A DNA stretch of 64,000 nucleotides, from NCBI GenBank assembly GCA_030704615.1, contig CM060733.1:75864907-75928906 (forward strand). Reading direction: 5' to 3'. This document shows, piece after piece, positions 46,040-58,781 of the stretch. Each line of letters begins with the position of its first letter. The stretch's first letter is position 1. The stretch comes from Takakia lepidozioides. Taxonomy: Eukaryota; Streptophyta; Takakiopsida; Takakiales; Takakiaceae. The notes beneath the pieces were generated by a model, which did no database searches, was not told where the DNA came from, and was given only the letters and a program-made list of their open reading frames with translations. Both the position numbers and the translations under genes were made by a program.

Positions 46040-47030
46040 GCAACGGTAATTATACAATTTAAGTGGTGTGCGCAGGGAATCCTAGTGCACACTTTTTTCG
46101 AAACATATTAAGGTATATCATTTAAGTGGTATGTCAGGGAAACCTCGACCGCTGTTTCCTCCAAACATATTAAAGTATATCATTTAAGTGGTATGTAAGG
46201 GAAACCTCGACCATGGTTTCCATTTATTATGGAATTGATGCATCTCAGGAAAACCTCGATCGTGATTTCCACTAGATGTTACAAGTAATTGAAGTGGTGG
46301 AACTCTAGGAAAACGTCGACCATGGTTTTTACTATGTGTTCTTATAAATAATTGAAACAATCATGCATTTCACGGAAATGTTGATCACAATTTCCACTAG
46401 CCTATTTAAATTGTGCATGATCATGATATGCATAGTTCATGCTTAAGGGAAACCTCGACTGTGCTTTCCACCAACAATTGTATGCTCCATGGAAACCTCG
46501 ACCACGGTTTTCACTAGATGATATTGATATGTGGATACATAGTACATGGTCCATGCCCAAGGGAAACCTCAACCGCGGTCTCCATTACATGAAAAATTAA
46601 GTGGTGAATGAATCATCATGATATATGTCATTGATGCCTAAAAGAAACCTTGACCGCAGTTTCCACTAACATTGGTATCAGGGAAACCTCGACCGTGGTT
46701 TTCACTAGTAATTGGTATCAGAGAAACCTCGATCGCGGTTTCAATGATTCAAAACATAAGTGATGAATGATCATGATGTGCATACAAATATATGTTTATG
46801 CGCAAGAGAAACCTCGACTTCGATCTCCATCAATAATTGAGGTCAGGGAAACCTCGACCGCGGTTTCACCCAGCAATTGACATCAGGGAAACCTCAACCT
46901 TGGTTTGGACACCCCATCATTCCATTAGGGAAATCTTCATTGCGTTTTCTACCACACCATATTCTGCAAGCAATCTTAATTACTGCATGCTTAGGGAAAC
47001 TTTTATTGCAATTTCCTCTAGCCATTACAA
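46040..47030. repeat. Degenerate hairpin array (gggaaacctcgaccgcggtttcc)
   Basis: At least a dozen diverged units carry ggaaacctcgaccg followed by cggtttccacta. Each is a short inverted repeat (ggaaacc/ggtttcc) around a CG-rich core. Spacers of 25-60 bp include recurring words such as atgatcatgatatgcat and taagtggt. It has no coding content and a different unit from the gcgaccacc arrays. Confidence 0.7.
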
Positions 47031-47784
47031 GTACTTTCCTTGCCATGAAGTTTAAATGAATATCCTCAATATGGACTTTTGAACTCTTGCCCAAGGAATC
47101 CATGTCACTTCACATATGCATTCTGATCCTCTTACTTTTATGATGTGTGGCAGCCATACAAAACCATTGGCATCAAATGGACTTTTGATAGGGTTTTGAA
47201 TCTCCAGTTCCTTTATCATTGATGTTCATCACATTTTACACATATCATGCATCTCCACATTTCTGTATAATAAAATGAAATTCAAATAATACAGTTGAAA
47301 AGTTCTATTATCTTTATTCAAACCCTAATATGCATGCATGAATTTTTTGTAATTACTCTGAACCTCTACTATATGGCCAACTATATAAACCGTTCTTGAA
47401 AACTTCAACAAAAACAAAAACATTCTCCAATGCGTATGGAAACCGCATTGTTGGTTTTCATATTCTAAGAAATTGTGTTTTAGAGCACCCAAGAATTCAC
47501 ATCAAGTGTTTAGTGATCCACAAGCTCACCTCACTAATCTACTCATAATCGCGTCCACTAATCCATAGAAAATGTTGTCGATTGTGTCCTGGGTACTGCG
47601 GCGCGTTTCTTGTAGGTTCTGAAGCATGTCATCTATACTGTCCAGGGCATGGACGTGGAAGCAGAAGGTGATAATATATTGAAAACAGAAAGCCCGCTTA
47701 TACGGCCTCTTTGACAATGTTTGCAAACACCAAAACCAGGACCCTTCAACACACAGGACCTCCATTGGAAGAGTGAGACGCAAA

Positions 47785-48984
47785 GAGGGATGCCTCCGCG
47801 TGAGCGTGTGAGCACGTGAGCGCAGTTAGGCTCATGCCACTTCAGCAGTTGTCGCCACGTTGGTTCACGGGTGTTACGACACGTCAACAGTCCTCGCCAG
47901 CGTGGTTGACGCCACGTCACGTCATGCCACGTCATTTCCATAGGCACGGACCTATAACCGCGGACAGAGCAGGCGGAAGGGGGGAATGCGTGAGCCCAGA
48001 GGCGTGAGGTAGGTGCCTATTTCCGCGGAATGATTTACCTTTTCTAGTCATTGTAGACTACATCTTTAACATCCATCCCACCGCCGTCCCTCGTGTCATA
48101 AACTGCGATTTGATAAGTGTGCGATTGCCGAAGTGAGACCTTTATCCCTCCCATGAAAGGGAGAATGAGCGTGCTAGTTTCAACAAGCTTTTGTATCAGT
48201 CGATAACAAGGTGTAGTAGCAGTTCCCAGTGTAGATCCCCAACCATCAAAAGTTAGCCGGAGTGGAATTGAGGCTTTCTTACGTAAAAATCGCCCAGATG
48301 GAATAGACTGATTTAGATATGGTCTACATACTAAGAAATCAAGTATCAAGTATCAAACAGAAGTGATGATCGTCGACGATCATCACCTCTACCCAAATGT
48401 CAAAACAGATCAGAAGTGATGATCGGCATCGATCATCACTTTTGTTTTTTTTTTAAATTTTAACAATACACAACAAAAAAATAAAAAAACAAAAAAAAAC
48501 AAAAACAGAGTAGATGTGTTTGCATCAGTGTAGCAATGCAGTACGGCTGTCCAGAGCGGAGCTGCGGCACAAGGAAGCGTGTCTCAACTTATTAGAGCAG
48601 AGCAGAAGTGATTGTCAGCACCGATCATCACTTCTGTTTTGTTTTGTTTTTTTTTTCCCGGTGCCGACATTCACTTCTGCTCTGTTTTTTTTTTTTTAAA
48701 TATTTTTTCCTAAAAAAAAAAAAAAAAAAAAAAAACAGAGCAGAAGTGATTGTTGGTGCCGATCATCATAAGTGATTGTGGGTGCCGACAATCACTTCTG
48801 CTCTTTTTTTTTCTCTGGAATAATACGGAGGGATAAAAAAATAAAATAAAAACAAAAAAAAAACAGAGCAGAACAGAAGTGATTGGCGGCACTGATCATC
48901 ATAGAAGTGATTGTCGGCACCGATCATCATAAAAAAAAAAAAAAAACAGAGCAGAAGTGATGATCGGTGCTGACAATCACTTCT

Positions 48985-49027
<43 letters not shown>

Positions 49028-49515
49028 CCCGTATTGTTCCCAAAAAAATTATTGTTCTGGTCTCTTATGTGTCGTTATGTACTGCATGTTTTTTATTTAT
49101 ACCGTGATCCTTCTTCTCTTCGTTATTTTAGGAGGAAGCAGGGTCTTCCTAGGGTAGCCTCAATGGAGCCTTATGAGGTTATTTTGTCCTCATTGTAATT
49201 GTTATCGTAAAACTTACAATTGTAATTGCATAATGTTGTGGTATGGATGCCACAGTTTTAGGCGATTTCCCATTTTGGGTATTTTGATGGTATTCTTGAT
49301 GGTATTTTGGTTTCATATTCCCTAAGTTCATCCCACGGTCATAGGACCCTCAGGCATAGGCGCCGTATGTTTCGGTTGACGTGGCGGATGCTGACATGGC
49401 GCCACGTCAACATTCGACACCATGACAACCTGCTGGCATCACGCTCACACCACGTCACCTGGCGTGAGCGTACGTTCATACGCTCATGCGTGAGGCTCAC
49501 GCGGTTGCGTCGTTG
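47785..49515. mobile_element. Candidate non-autonomous hAT-like element with palindromes
   Basis: The left end starts gagggatgcctccgcgtgagc and the right end, read inward, starts caacgacgcaaccgcgtgagc (about 15 of 21 match). The flanks are agacgcaaa (47776-47784) and agatgcaaa (49516-49524), a target duplication differing by one C/T change. The interior has a palindrome array but no transposase. A minus ORF at 48349-48044 is unrecognised. The layout, with CG-rich ends and inner hairpins, resembles the giant hAT element. Confidence 0.45.
48358..49020. repeat. agaagtgatgatcggtgccgatcatcacttct palindrome array
   Basis: At least eight imperfect palindromes built from cagaagtgat and atcacttctg arms flank a ggcac/gtgcc centre. 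Homopolymer A or T tracts separate them, including a T run near 48985-49027. Frames through the tracts are poly-Phe/Lys artefacts. Confidence 0.8.
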
Positions 49516-50178
49516 AGATGCAAAATGGGTTTATGGATGTGCGAGTGAATGTTCAAAGGCCTGCATACCTTGGGATAGAGTTGTTGACTTTGTACTTGGA
49601 GAGGAGAGTTTAGAGGACTACCCCACTCAGTTTTGGGTGAATGTCCATTCTAAAGTGGAACCCGATATGCGAAAAGCGCCCAGAGCCAACACATTTCTGA
49701 CCAGTATCATGTGTGCACCATCCTCACAGTCCTTTTGTGGTCTCATTGCATGTCTGTTGTCATTTTCGTTTCCCACCTACTATGATTTCATGCTTCCACA
49801 AGTCGATGGATATCGATTTTGAATTTTATGTCCATGTACCAATGCTGCTACGGTCCTGATGACAAGCGCACCAACAATGCAATAGTGGAGGATCCAAAAC
49901 TGAAGCGTGGAGGACCTCTTGTGGGTGCTGAAACATCTCACCCTCATAAAGGCCCAAGGAGAAAGAAGTCGGAGTATGGAGAGTCTTACAAGCATGGTTG
50001 CCAATGTTGTTTCAAGGTCCAGCAATGTTATCTCGCCCTTGACATTCGCGTCCTCACGTACTACAACAACATACATGGAGCATATAGACGCGCAAGGGAA
50101 AGCCTCATATGGGAAATTGGCTGAGTTCAGGAACAATTGGCATACAAACTCAGTAGCAACGAATGGTGGAATTAGGAC

Positions 50179-50871
50179 ATGCCCGTATCGTTGCATGCGA
50201 TGCAACCGTTTCATTTCTTTTTAATGTATGGTGAACACCCAAATGTGCCAACAACTCTTACAAAGTTCAAGTTACCAAATGAGGAGTTATCCAAGGCAAC
50301 CGCGACTAACGCATTTGTGCAACAAATTCGGCGGGGAGTACGTCAAGCTAAAGAGAAACTGATGGTTGCCCAAAATCGCCAAAAGCAGTATGCAAATGCA
50401 CGTCAACGGGATGAGGAGTTTGCAGTTGGGGATGAAGTGTGGTTGTCTACAACCAATTTACACATCATTGGATCGCGAAAACTAGGGGCACGGTTCATTG
50501 GTCCATTTTTGATCATTAAACGTATTGGAGCAGTAGCATACAAGCTGGAGTTACCACCACATTTGAAGATCCACCCGGTGTTTCACGTTTCTCTACTACG
50601 CCGTTATGAACCTCGACCATCAATATTAAAAGATAATCAAGAACCACAACTTTTACCAAAGTTGATAGACGGAAATGAAGAGTGGGATGTTGACCTTGTT
50701 TTGAAAAAATGCACATACAAACGAGGGCGACATGAGGTGTTGGAGTATTTGGTTTTATGGAAAGGATTTCCATTACATGAAGCTACCTGGGAACCGGTGC
50801 AAAATCTCGTAAATGCTCAATTGACAATTCAAGCTTTTGAAAATTCGAACAACGAGGACATTGCTTCTTGA
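50179..50871 (+). pseudogene. Ty3/gypsy chromovirus integrase C-terminus with chromodomain
   Basis: The frame reads FFLMYGEHPNVPTTL and QKQYANARQRDEEFAVGDEVW (GPY/F-type integrase tail), then PFLIIKRIG, HPVFHVSLLRRYEP and a chromodomain (LEYLVLWKGFPLHEATWEP), ending at TGA 50869. Upstream integrase core, reverse transcriptase and gag are absent; traces near 50120-50180 are broken by a stop. It is the 3' end of an old gypsy element, on the plus strand. Confidence 0.88.
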
Positions 50872-50884
50872 AAGAGGGGAGGAT

Positions 50885-51250
50885 TGTAACAAGGTAGAAT
50901 CTAGAAGGTTCTAGATGGAGAAGGAAAGTTCCCTAGAAGTTTTCAGAATAATTAGGAAGGTTCCTAAGAAGTTTGATTTAAGGAAGTTTGACTTGAGGCC
51001 CTCAAGTCAAACCTCCAAAATTCATATTATGGAGAGTAGGTCAAATATTTGATAAAGTCATTGTGGAGAATATGTCAAACCTAAGAAGGTTGACTTTAGG
51101 AAGTTTTGACTTGAGGCTTTCAAGTCAAACCTTTAAAATAATCATATTGTGAAGGGTATATAAACCTGCAATGAAAGCCTAGAAGGCATCGAGTTGTTTT
51201 GGGAAAAAGTTGAGAAGTACTTCTATGCTAGTTTGTGTAGATCCTGGGTG
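50885..51250 (+). repeat. Probable 3' LTR of the gypsy remnant (partial end)
   Basis: A purine tract aaagaggggagga directly follows the pol stop, then tgtaacaagg, as expected for the polypurine tract and the start of the 3' LTR. Inside are two related gacttgaggc..ctcaagtcaaacct hairpins and a TATA word (ggtatataaacc) near 51158. I could not fix the right end. Confidence 0.55.
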
Positions 51251-51259
51251 TTATAGGTT

Positions 51260-54200
51260 CTCATGACTGCCATTTGTGCGCGGTCATGGCAGATCTGTCT
51301 ACAAAATGTCATATGCAGACGCGAAGGACATTGCAGTTGACACGTAGATGCGGGTAAGTCGTTATGCGACTGTATGACTCCGCACTTTGCTCATATGAGG
51401 TCAAACATGTTTGATCACAAATAGTAACATGCGGATATGACTAGTAGTCACAGACACCACTATACTAGAATGACGTGTGCATATGAATAGACGTACATAT
51501 GACTTCATGACTGTGATTGTTATGCATGCTGCTCGATCAAGACATGGATGAATGACTACATGACTGCATGACTGCACGTGTCGGTACATGCTTTTCTGGT
51601 GATATATATAATAAGTGTTCATATTAGAGTTTTGCAAACCAGCTGCAGTGAAGGAAGTAAGTCGGGACGGCTGTGCGCTTGGGCATGGTGGAGAACAATC
51701 ACAAGTGGCATGACAGAGACCGCATCCACATGAATCCAAAACAGTATATGATGAGGGAACTGCATACATGTTGACAGCTACAAAACAGAGAGTCATGAGA
51801 GGCTAGTATGTATAAAAGTGATGCATTCAGTGAATTTGCACATTGATCCGGATGAGGGTACGTTAAACATTTATGTGGAGTTCAAAGCACCCAGTGTCAA
51901 AAGGGAGTAAACACGTAAACACCAAAATACAAACTACGAGGGCCACCTAGTCCCAACTTCGGTCACTTTGTTCGCATCCTACAAAGGACGACCCGCAACT
52001 TATCGTGCACACAAAATGGAAACATCGACAGATGCACGATGCATCTACAGGTCGAAACCAATTGGACATGGCAGCTTAAGGATATGGTACCACGTAGCAT
52101 AGTCATATAGATGGGGATACTTCTGCCCACAACATTGAGCATCTTGCTACAAGAGGACAAACAAAAAAACTGAGGGACGGGCTCTCTCCTGTGAATGCCG
52201 CTCTCTCCCAGCCACCGAAGCACAAGTTCACAGGCGTCCTCCGCATGCTGGCTGATTGGCATTGCTTCAACCTTTTCTACGGCATACCTCACTTCGTGCT
52301 CTCTCTGAAGCCGCTCCATCCTGCGATGTCATGAAGCACGGTGAGCGGTCATCCGTCGCTGGCGCATGACGACTTGGAAGTGAATGCAGGTGCCACCAAA
52401 CAAGAACACCATAAGCCGAATAGCACAAGAGAGAGCAAGAGAGCGACTTTTTGAGAATGAGGAGTGGAGGGAATGCAAAGATATACAATGCTCTCCCGCC
52501 ATCTTCCACACCCTGCAACGAAACGGGACGACGTCGCGAGGCTCTGGATGGGATCACAAATCACGCACCGATCTGCGTCCACATAAGTGAGAATAGTTGG
52601 AAAATTGAGAAAGGAAATTAGGACGCTTTTCTGGCTTGTGCAAAAGCCATTTGTTGGATTTCGAGGAGATGTCGTGTCATGTGCAAGGAGGCCTGACAGT
52701 GCATCCTGTGCACTGTCCAGAATATGAGACATGCATTACATTGTGAATTATTTTCATTTTCAACTCTGAGATTCGAGGAGCCATTATGCCCATTTACTAT
52801 AGCATGTAACACTGCTGATTTCAATTGTGTCCATGTAGGCAGTGGAATCCAAGTCTGGAGTCTGAAGTCTGTCATGCAAGAATGCCCACATATGAATCAA
52901 AGTCCATTACTAGTGGCTACAGTGCATCCCCCTGAGATTAACAGGTGCTTCTAGAACGCAGGTAGAATAGAACTGACAACATCAATTAACTGAACTCATG
53001 TGTACTCACTCACCCACCCGCCTTGAGTTGTCCCACTCCCACATGGCATCACCCCCATCCATGAGGGCGATACCAAGAGCTGGCAATTCAGCTCTTATCT
53101 GGTCAGAGTGGGCATAGTCTAGACATACTCTGGCAGCTGCTCTCTCTTGCATTGGTGCATGAACAAAATCATGCAGTTCGCAAGGCAGATTTGAGCACCC
53201 AGGTGCTGGAAACGGTGTATCCTGTAACAAAAATCCAAGAAAGGGCAAGCATCTTTCAGAGATTGCTACGCTGGTTGGGGTTTCAGAAGGCTGAATCTGA
53301 TAAATTATTGACAGGCGGAAAGGAAGAGGTCCTAAACCTCTACCCAGTGGTTTCCTTCAACTGCTCACAACTCCAAGCATATCACTGTAGTGTGGCACAT
53401 TGCTGCTTTATCACCTAGAAATTATAGCAGGCTCAAATGCCATGTTGGGAATGGGTACTCATGTGGGTAACATACCATGAATGAGGGTCTCAGCCATGGC
53501 CAGGACGTACATGAAAGTCTAACTTCTGAACCCAATAAGAGGGGATCCTAGAAATCACGAGGGCACAATGTGGAACACCATGGGACAGCCAATTTATAAT
53601 GTGATCAGGAGAAGCATCCATTTGGAGTTGCAATCTGTCCATATGAAGGACACATGCCATGTGGTGTGCTGAAGCTTTACATGGGGGCTACCCATGAAAT
53701 GGTAGGCACATTTCATACGACAGTTAAGAGAACACTTGTGTAACCGTGACAATAGCGTCCACCTACTATTCAGGCCTTAATACTCATTGACCGCACCCAA
53801 GGGGAGAACATCATGTGTCCCACCCGAGGAGAGAACCTCAGCCAAGATGGATTAACCATGGCCTATAAAACACTTTAAAGACATGCAATAGATGAACAGT
53901 CCATGCACCAAGCACATAACTGCACTTCACTTACATTGAAAAAATATATACAGCAGATATACTCAGCAAGGGTGGTTTCTTCAGCCAGTAGTCTTTGCTC
54001 CAGCCCACCACTACATGGTATCTTCTCCTTCTGCTGCCTCACAACACATTCTGCAAGCAGCAAATAGACTAGCCAAATGTGAGTGAGTCTCCGAGCTGGT
54101 AGAAATAAGACCTACATGCCATAGAGTTCAAACAAGTCCCAAGGCACCTACCAAAAGTCATGAGAAAAATGGCCCAACAATGTGGGTGGACATTAAGTGC

Positions 54201-54720
54201 ACAAACCGGCAGCCTGCTGTTATGCTGTCCACATGACGAGGTCTGGCACTCCATTCCACCAACAACTTCATCCCAGTAGCTAAAACCAGCAATATCCCCT
54301 TCTGAAAATGTGCCACCAACATGTATGGCTTCTCCATTTTGGGCCCTTCTCACTCCCCCCTGCAGTCTCCCATCCATGCAGGGGGGCGGACATGAAGCTC
54401 AACCTCCCAGAAAATACGAGAATTGCACAAGAATACAATTGCTGAGCCCACAGATGACACGCCATCACAATTGGAGACCTCCAATGTCACCTGCTTAAAT
54501 CCACCACCCCCCCCCCCCCCCCACCCCCACCCCCACCCTTCCTTTGTGTCAGCCTCACAAAGCCCTTAATAAAATTCAAGGAACCAAAGAGACATCTAGT
54601 ATGTGAAAACATAGCCCTTTATATACTTCTGAGGCTGAACAAAGCATTCCTCGCGTGAACAAAGCCCTAATATACTTCAGATTGTAATAGGCAGTTCTGG
54701 GGAATGTGATACCTCAATCC
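51260..54720. other. Interval with no recognised gene
   Basis: Several minus-strand frames (52319-51963, 53248-53006, 54063-53875, 54377-54069) have exon-like lengths, but I recognise no domain. The frame 53248-53006 includes RAAARVCLDYAHSDQIRAEL and GIALMDGG, faintly like the tail of cysteinyl-tRNA synthetases. A run of C (54508-54530) is simple sequence. A decayed or unidentified multi-exon gene on the minus strand is possible. Confidence 0.3.
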
Positions 54721-54725
54721 TGGAA

Positions 54726-55082
54726 CTACACGTCCTCATCATCACTTGATTCTGTATCTTCACCGAAACTGTTCTCCGTGGGACATGGATGACCTTCCTC
54801 AAATCCCATGTCTCTGTATAGTGAAGCAACATCTTTAGGTGTCACTTGGATGGTCCGCCCCAAACTGTTTCCAGCAACATTGGTCTCTTCAATTTGATCA
54901 GGGGCTAAGAGGCCTGACACACTCGCAATATCATCGTTGCAAATGCTGACATCGCTGACCACCCTGCGCGACCGGGGGTTTTTTTCCAGCACCACATTCC
55001 ACCTCGGTTCATTGAAACATTCAGAGAAAAAAACTTGATCGACCTGTGATGGCAGCACAAAAGGCTGTTCACGCGGAGGCAA
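54726..55082 (-). other. Unrecognised open frame with acidic C-terminus
   Basis: The frame of 118 codons ends TESSDDEDV and includes TPKDVASLYRDMGFEEG. The coding-like composition and acidic tail suggest the end of a real or formerly real gene. It lies just downstream, on the same strand, of the MULE-like transposase fragment and could be its degraded tail or a separate gene. Confidence 0.3.
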
Positions 55083-55439
55083 CAGGTGGGATTCAACCGA
55101 TAATTTTGTCCAAAAGAAACTTCACTCGTGAAATCCTTTCTATTCCCTTGCACGAAGAGCCTATGAAAAATTTCCAAGCGCTTTGGCCTAATTTGCAATC
55201 ATAAAGAGCAAACACGAGCAAGAAATATTTTCTCTCCGTTTGAAATCGCATGACATTGTAGCATGGCTTGTACGCAGTTCTTGATAGTCTGGGCCCTCAC
55301 ATCCGTAATGTCAAACTGCAGTCCATCCATCCCGCGCACCGCCAATATTAGTGTAGTGGCAACACCTCCTTCGTGGATGAACCGGCAGGAACCGAAGAAG
55401 CATCTACCATAACATACAAACAATTAGAGAGCCCGCACA

Positions 55440-55836
55440 TCTTCAAAGCCAACGCCGAGTAGTGAATGTCAGATCTCCATCGTAATGCTTGAATGTTGGT
55501 GCCAATTTCTCCTCTTGATAGAAGAAGATCGACGCCGGATTCTGGTCTTTCGCGCACACTCTCCGCATCATCGGCGTGCATTTTGAAGGTTTGTCACGCA
55601 TGTTTCTTGGCAAGGTTGCGGACATCTTGCTCCAACAAGAAATCATTACATGTTCATGCATCTCCCAACCCGGTGTTGTTCATCACGTACTCTTTATGTT
55701 CCATCATGATTTGAGCGATAGACAGGCCTCGGCACAAACACTCTGCAACCCAGGCTTTCAATTCCTCGCTAATGTGTGGTGCATAGGCATGGCGGGCCGC
55801 TTGTCTAACAATTTGCCTCTCATCGAAATCGACCAT
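55440..55836 (-). pseudogene. MULE-like transposase fragment
   Basis: The pieces HISEELKAWVAECLCRGLS and SIAQIMMEHKEYV, then LLEQDVRNLAKKHA, HADDAESV and NPASIFFYQEE, appear in this order across frame changes and a stop near 55600. They resemble the N-terminal part of MULE-type transposases, before the catalytic domain. No catalytic block or terminal repeats are visible, so it is a relic. The identification is by remembered motif order only. Confidence 0.4.
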
Positions 55837-56219
55837 GGATTGACTACGAGGATAGTGTCAAGATTGCCGTTACGGTCCCACAACAAGGCAACAACAATGC
55901 GAAAGCTCGTGGATACAATAATGGGTGTGTGTGCTTCCATGCTTTGCACACAATGTACTTTCCTGTGCGTTGTCCAAAACGAACTGTATTGGGATTTGTT
56001 TCAAACTGTTTCTGGGGAATCGCAGACTAGTGGAGAACGATTGACAAGGCCAGCTCGATGTGGAGAGCAACAAGTGGCCGCGTCGGCCCAAGGCAATTGC
56101 CAACACTGTTCTTGGAACACGTATTCCGAGCAGGTGAGCGCTTTCTGTCATACCAAGAGGTATTATGGCACAAGAAATCTTGCCTTCATAGTCAAGATTG
56201 TCAATGGTAGAGCTTGACG

Positions 56220-56688
56220 AGGTGTAGTCATTTCAGGTAGTCATAGGGGTGTGTTTGGGAATGTATGGGCGAGGTTGGTGACGGTGTGCGCGTGGTGAGA
56301 AATGAAATGAAATGGTGCTTTATAACGTCCGCGGAAAGCTCATAGAGCTTATGGGACAAAATGGAAAGAAATACATGAGAGAAAACAGGAAACCAGAGTC
56401 AGAGATAATAACTATTATTGTTCGAGTGATTGTCTAAGGGTGAATGCCTCGTGCAGGTAGGCTGCCAAGCATCTCTGATCTTCATAGTGAAAGACCTCTC
56501 TATGGGTGATACTGGCAGAGATGGAACAAACTGCCATTAGGTTTTATGTTATTCCAATTTCCTTGTTTTCAAGGTACACAGACAATTGAGGTCAGTTGAG
56601 GTTGGTATGGCAGGTGGAAGTTGGAGATTTGGGATCAAGTTGGCAGAGCAGAAAGGGGAAGGGATTCATGGTACTGGGCCTCTGGTTG
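56220..56688. other. Intergenic, nothing recognised
   Basis: No domain-bearing frame, repeat or RNA gene was seen between the MULE-like fragment and the TTAA-flanked element. Confidence 0.4.
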
Positions 56689-56692
56689 TTAA

Positions 56693-57729
56693 CCCCTAAA
56701 GGACGAGAGGTGTTTTTGGGTTTTTGGACAATCCCGGACCCACCCTCACACGTCAGCGGATACCTGCCCACCAACGTTCATCCACTTGGATGAACCGTAC
56801 AAACTGCTTCCTACCTACCAGATGCATAAGCCCCCCAAATTTGGGGAGATTCCACCGTGTAATTTGGGAGATTATAACATTTGAAGACGGTGCATGTTTT
56901 TGAAAATAGAAAAAACAAAGCAAAAGTTCATGTTTGACCAAGCAAATTATCCATGATCCCAAATTTTCCTGGGAGAAAAAGTGCTATATTCCTGTGAAGT
57001 GCACAATCCCAAACCCTCACACCAAATTTCACCCCAATCTGCCAAAATGAAAGGGGGGGGGGGGTGCTTTGTATGTTACTGGAATGGGGGTCCAAAAAGA
57101 GAATTTGCAAAGGAAATGGTATAGGCCCCATTGGGACCCCAAATTCTCCTTCATTTGGGAATTCCAACGGTCAGTCCCTCATAGGTCAAGAACTACACAA
57201 GCCTGCCCAAGAATTTCCCAAAAATTGCCTAAATTGAATTTGGGATGCGGGATTTTGTGAAATTTCCGGCCTCCTCCAGGTCAGGCAATCGGTGGCCGGA
57301 ATTTCGCCTGAATCCGGTGACGTTTTCCGGGCCACGTCGAGGTTTCCCATTATTTGCCAGGGCCAGCTCATTCGAGCCGTCCCCGTATTCGTCGGCGTTT
57401 TGGGGAGGGCCTCACAAGCCCCCGACTCCAACCCCCGCATGCCCCCCGCCGCAAAATCCCACCCACGTGGCCGCTGCCACCTGCCACATCGACGGTCAAC
57501 TGCCGTGCCCCCCCCCCCCTCCACCCAAAATCCTGCAATTTCCAAACTTCAAAAAATTCCTGACGGCGGAGTTTTTCTCTGTTGGGGGCGCCATAAAGAC
57601 CTGCGTGTGCAGCTTGTTCCGCGCTACATTTTTCGTTCAAGCCGCTCATTCATCGGACTTCATCCGTGCATGCTACGGATGGATGAAAAATCGGGCCGAC
57701 CCGATTCAGGTCGGCTCGTCGTTTAGGGG
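56693..57729. mobile_element. Candidate piggyBac-like non-autonomous element (TTAA target)
   Basis: The left end cccctaaaggacgag and the right end, read inward, cccctaaacgacgag match at 14 of 15 bases. Both are flanked by ttaa (56689-56692 and 57730-57733), the target site duplicated by piggyBac transposons. The interior of 1037 bp is GC-rich on its right half, with G and C runs near 57050 and 57510. It has no transposase; its longest frames are Pro/Arg-rich and unrecognised. Confidence 0.55.
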
Positions 57730-58084
57730 TTAATGATCATGTCCACAAGGCCTATATTCCAAAAAAGCGCCAAGGTCAGTGATACTTTCACACTTGATCA
57801 CATTATATGCCAAGTTGTGTTGGTGTGGGCATCATGTGTTGAGGGTGTAGATTTTTCAGAGTCTCTCTCTCACATACTCGGAACCTTTTGCCACTTCCTT
57901 TCTGTGGCTCACTCTGCTACATGCTCTTTTACTTTGGGTTGTCATTTAGAAGTGATTGGATCTTTTCTACATGCAGCAGAAGAAACTCACTATTAAGATC
58001 TGTACAATGAGTCCTAAGCATGCAAACAGGGCGCTTTGAATTCAGGGCTGGTCGAACCCTTTTTGGGTAAAAACAGTGCTAGCT

Positions 58085-58420
58085 GCCATGATGCAAGTTC
58101 AAGGGCAAGCTAGTGACGGAGTCCACCTGAACTCTTCTGGATTTTGCGGGGATGTGAGGAGTCTATATCATGCAGGACAACTGAAAGAGGCACTGCACAT
58201 GGTAAACGAACACGGGATTCCAGCAGATACCAATACTTATGTCTCTCTCTCATGCGGGAGTGCATTAAAATTGACGACCGTGACATGGGAAAACAGGTGC
58301 ACACCCATGTTATCCAGAGAAGATACAAGCCAAATATCTTACTACTCAACACCCTTGTCAATAAGTATGCCAAGTGTGGAAGTGTGGCGGAGGCACGCCT
58401 AGCGTTTGACCAAATGATGT
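58085..58420 (+). pseudogene. PPR protein N-terminal fragment (inverted relative)
   Basis: Pieces SLYHAGQLKEALHMVNEHGI, then after one frame change GKQVHTHVIQRRYKPNILLL and NTLVNKYAKCGSVAEARLAFD, are plant PPR repeats. They match the N-terminal part of the pseudogene at 60969-60550 (VGRLKEVLLILKQRGI, GKHVHAHIIQSG, NTLVNMYAKCGSV) but lie on the opposite strand, making an inverted partial duplicate. Confidence 0.75.
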
Positions 58421-58429
58421 GCAGTTCAC

Positions 58430-58780
58430 ATGGCAGGACCAGGAGGCATTGCCACAACCTCCCCTACCTTTAAGTCGCCTCCTGTTCCTTGCAATCTGTC
58501 ACCAAGTCCTCTACACTAAGGTTCCCATTGATTTGACTGTTGCTCTTCAATGCTTTTAGTTTGACTGCTGATCATCACCTGGGCAGCACTTCCATTAGAA
58601 TTTGTCACCAACTCCTCCCCAATAAGGTTTTTCCATGACTTGCTGGTGCTCTTTGATGATCACACTTCAAACTGCAGTATTCACTGTTGCATTCAATGAC
58701 AAGATCATTTCTTTCAAATTATTCTCTGCTTACAATATATGACCCTGTCTGACGCAATATCTCTCATGCATGTTGCTTGC
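58430..58780. other. Spacer between the PPR sequences
   Basis: No PPR motif, other domain or repeat is evident between the plus-strand fragment and the stop codon of the minus-strand PPR pseudogene. Confidence 0.4.
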
Positions 58781-58781
58781 T

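Noticed and set aside
48957-49157. Poly-Phe membrane-like ORF
   Set aside because: It is translated from a long T homopolymer in the palindrome array.
53006-53248. Cysteinyl-tRNA synthetase-like tail
   Set aside because: Only a short helical word pattern matches. No catalytic motifs (HIGH, KMSKS) were seen nearby, so it was not called as a gene.
55576-56217. 213-codon plus-strand open frame
   Set aside because: Minus-strand frames across the same DNA carry the transposase-like motifs; this frame has no recognisable domain and is best read as their shadow.
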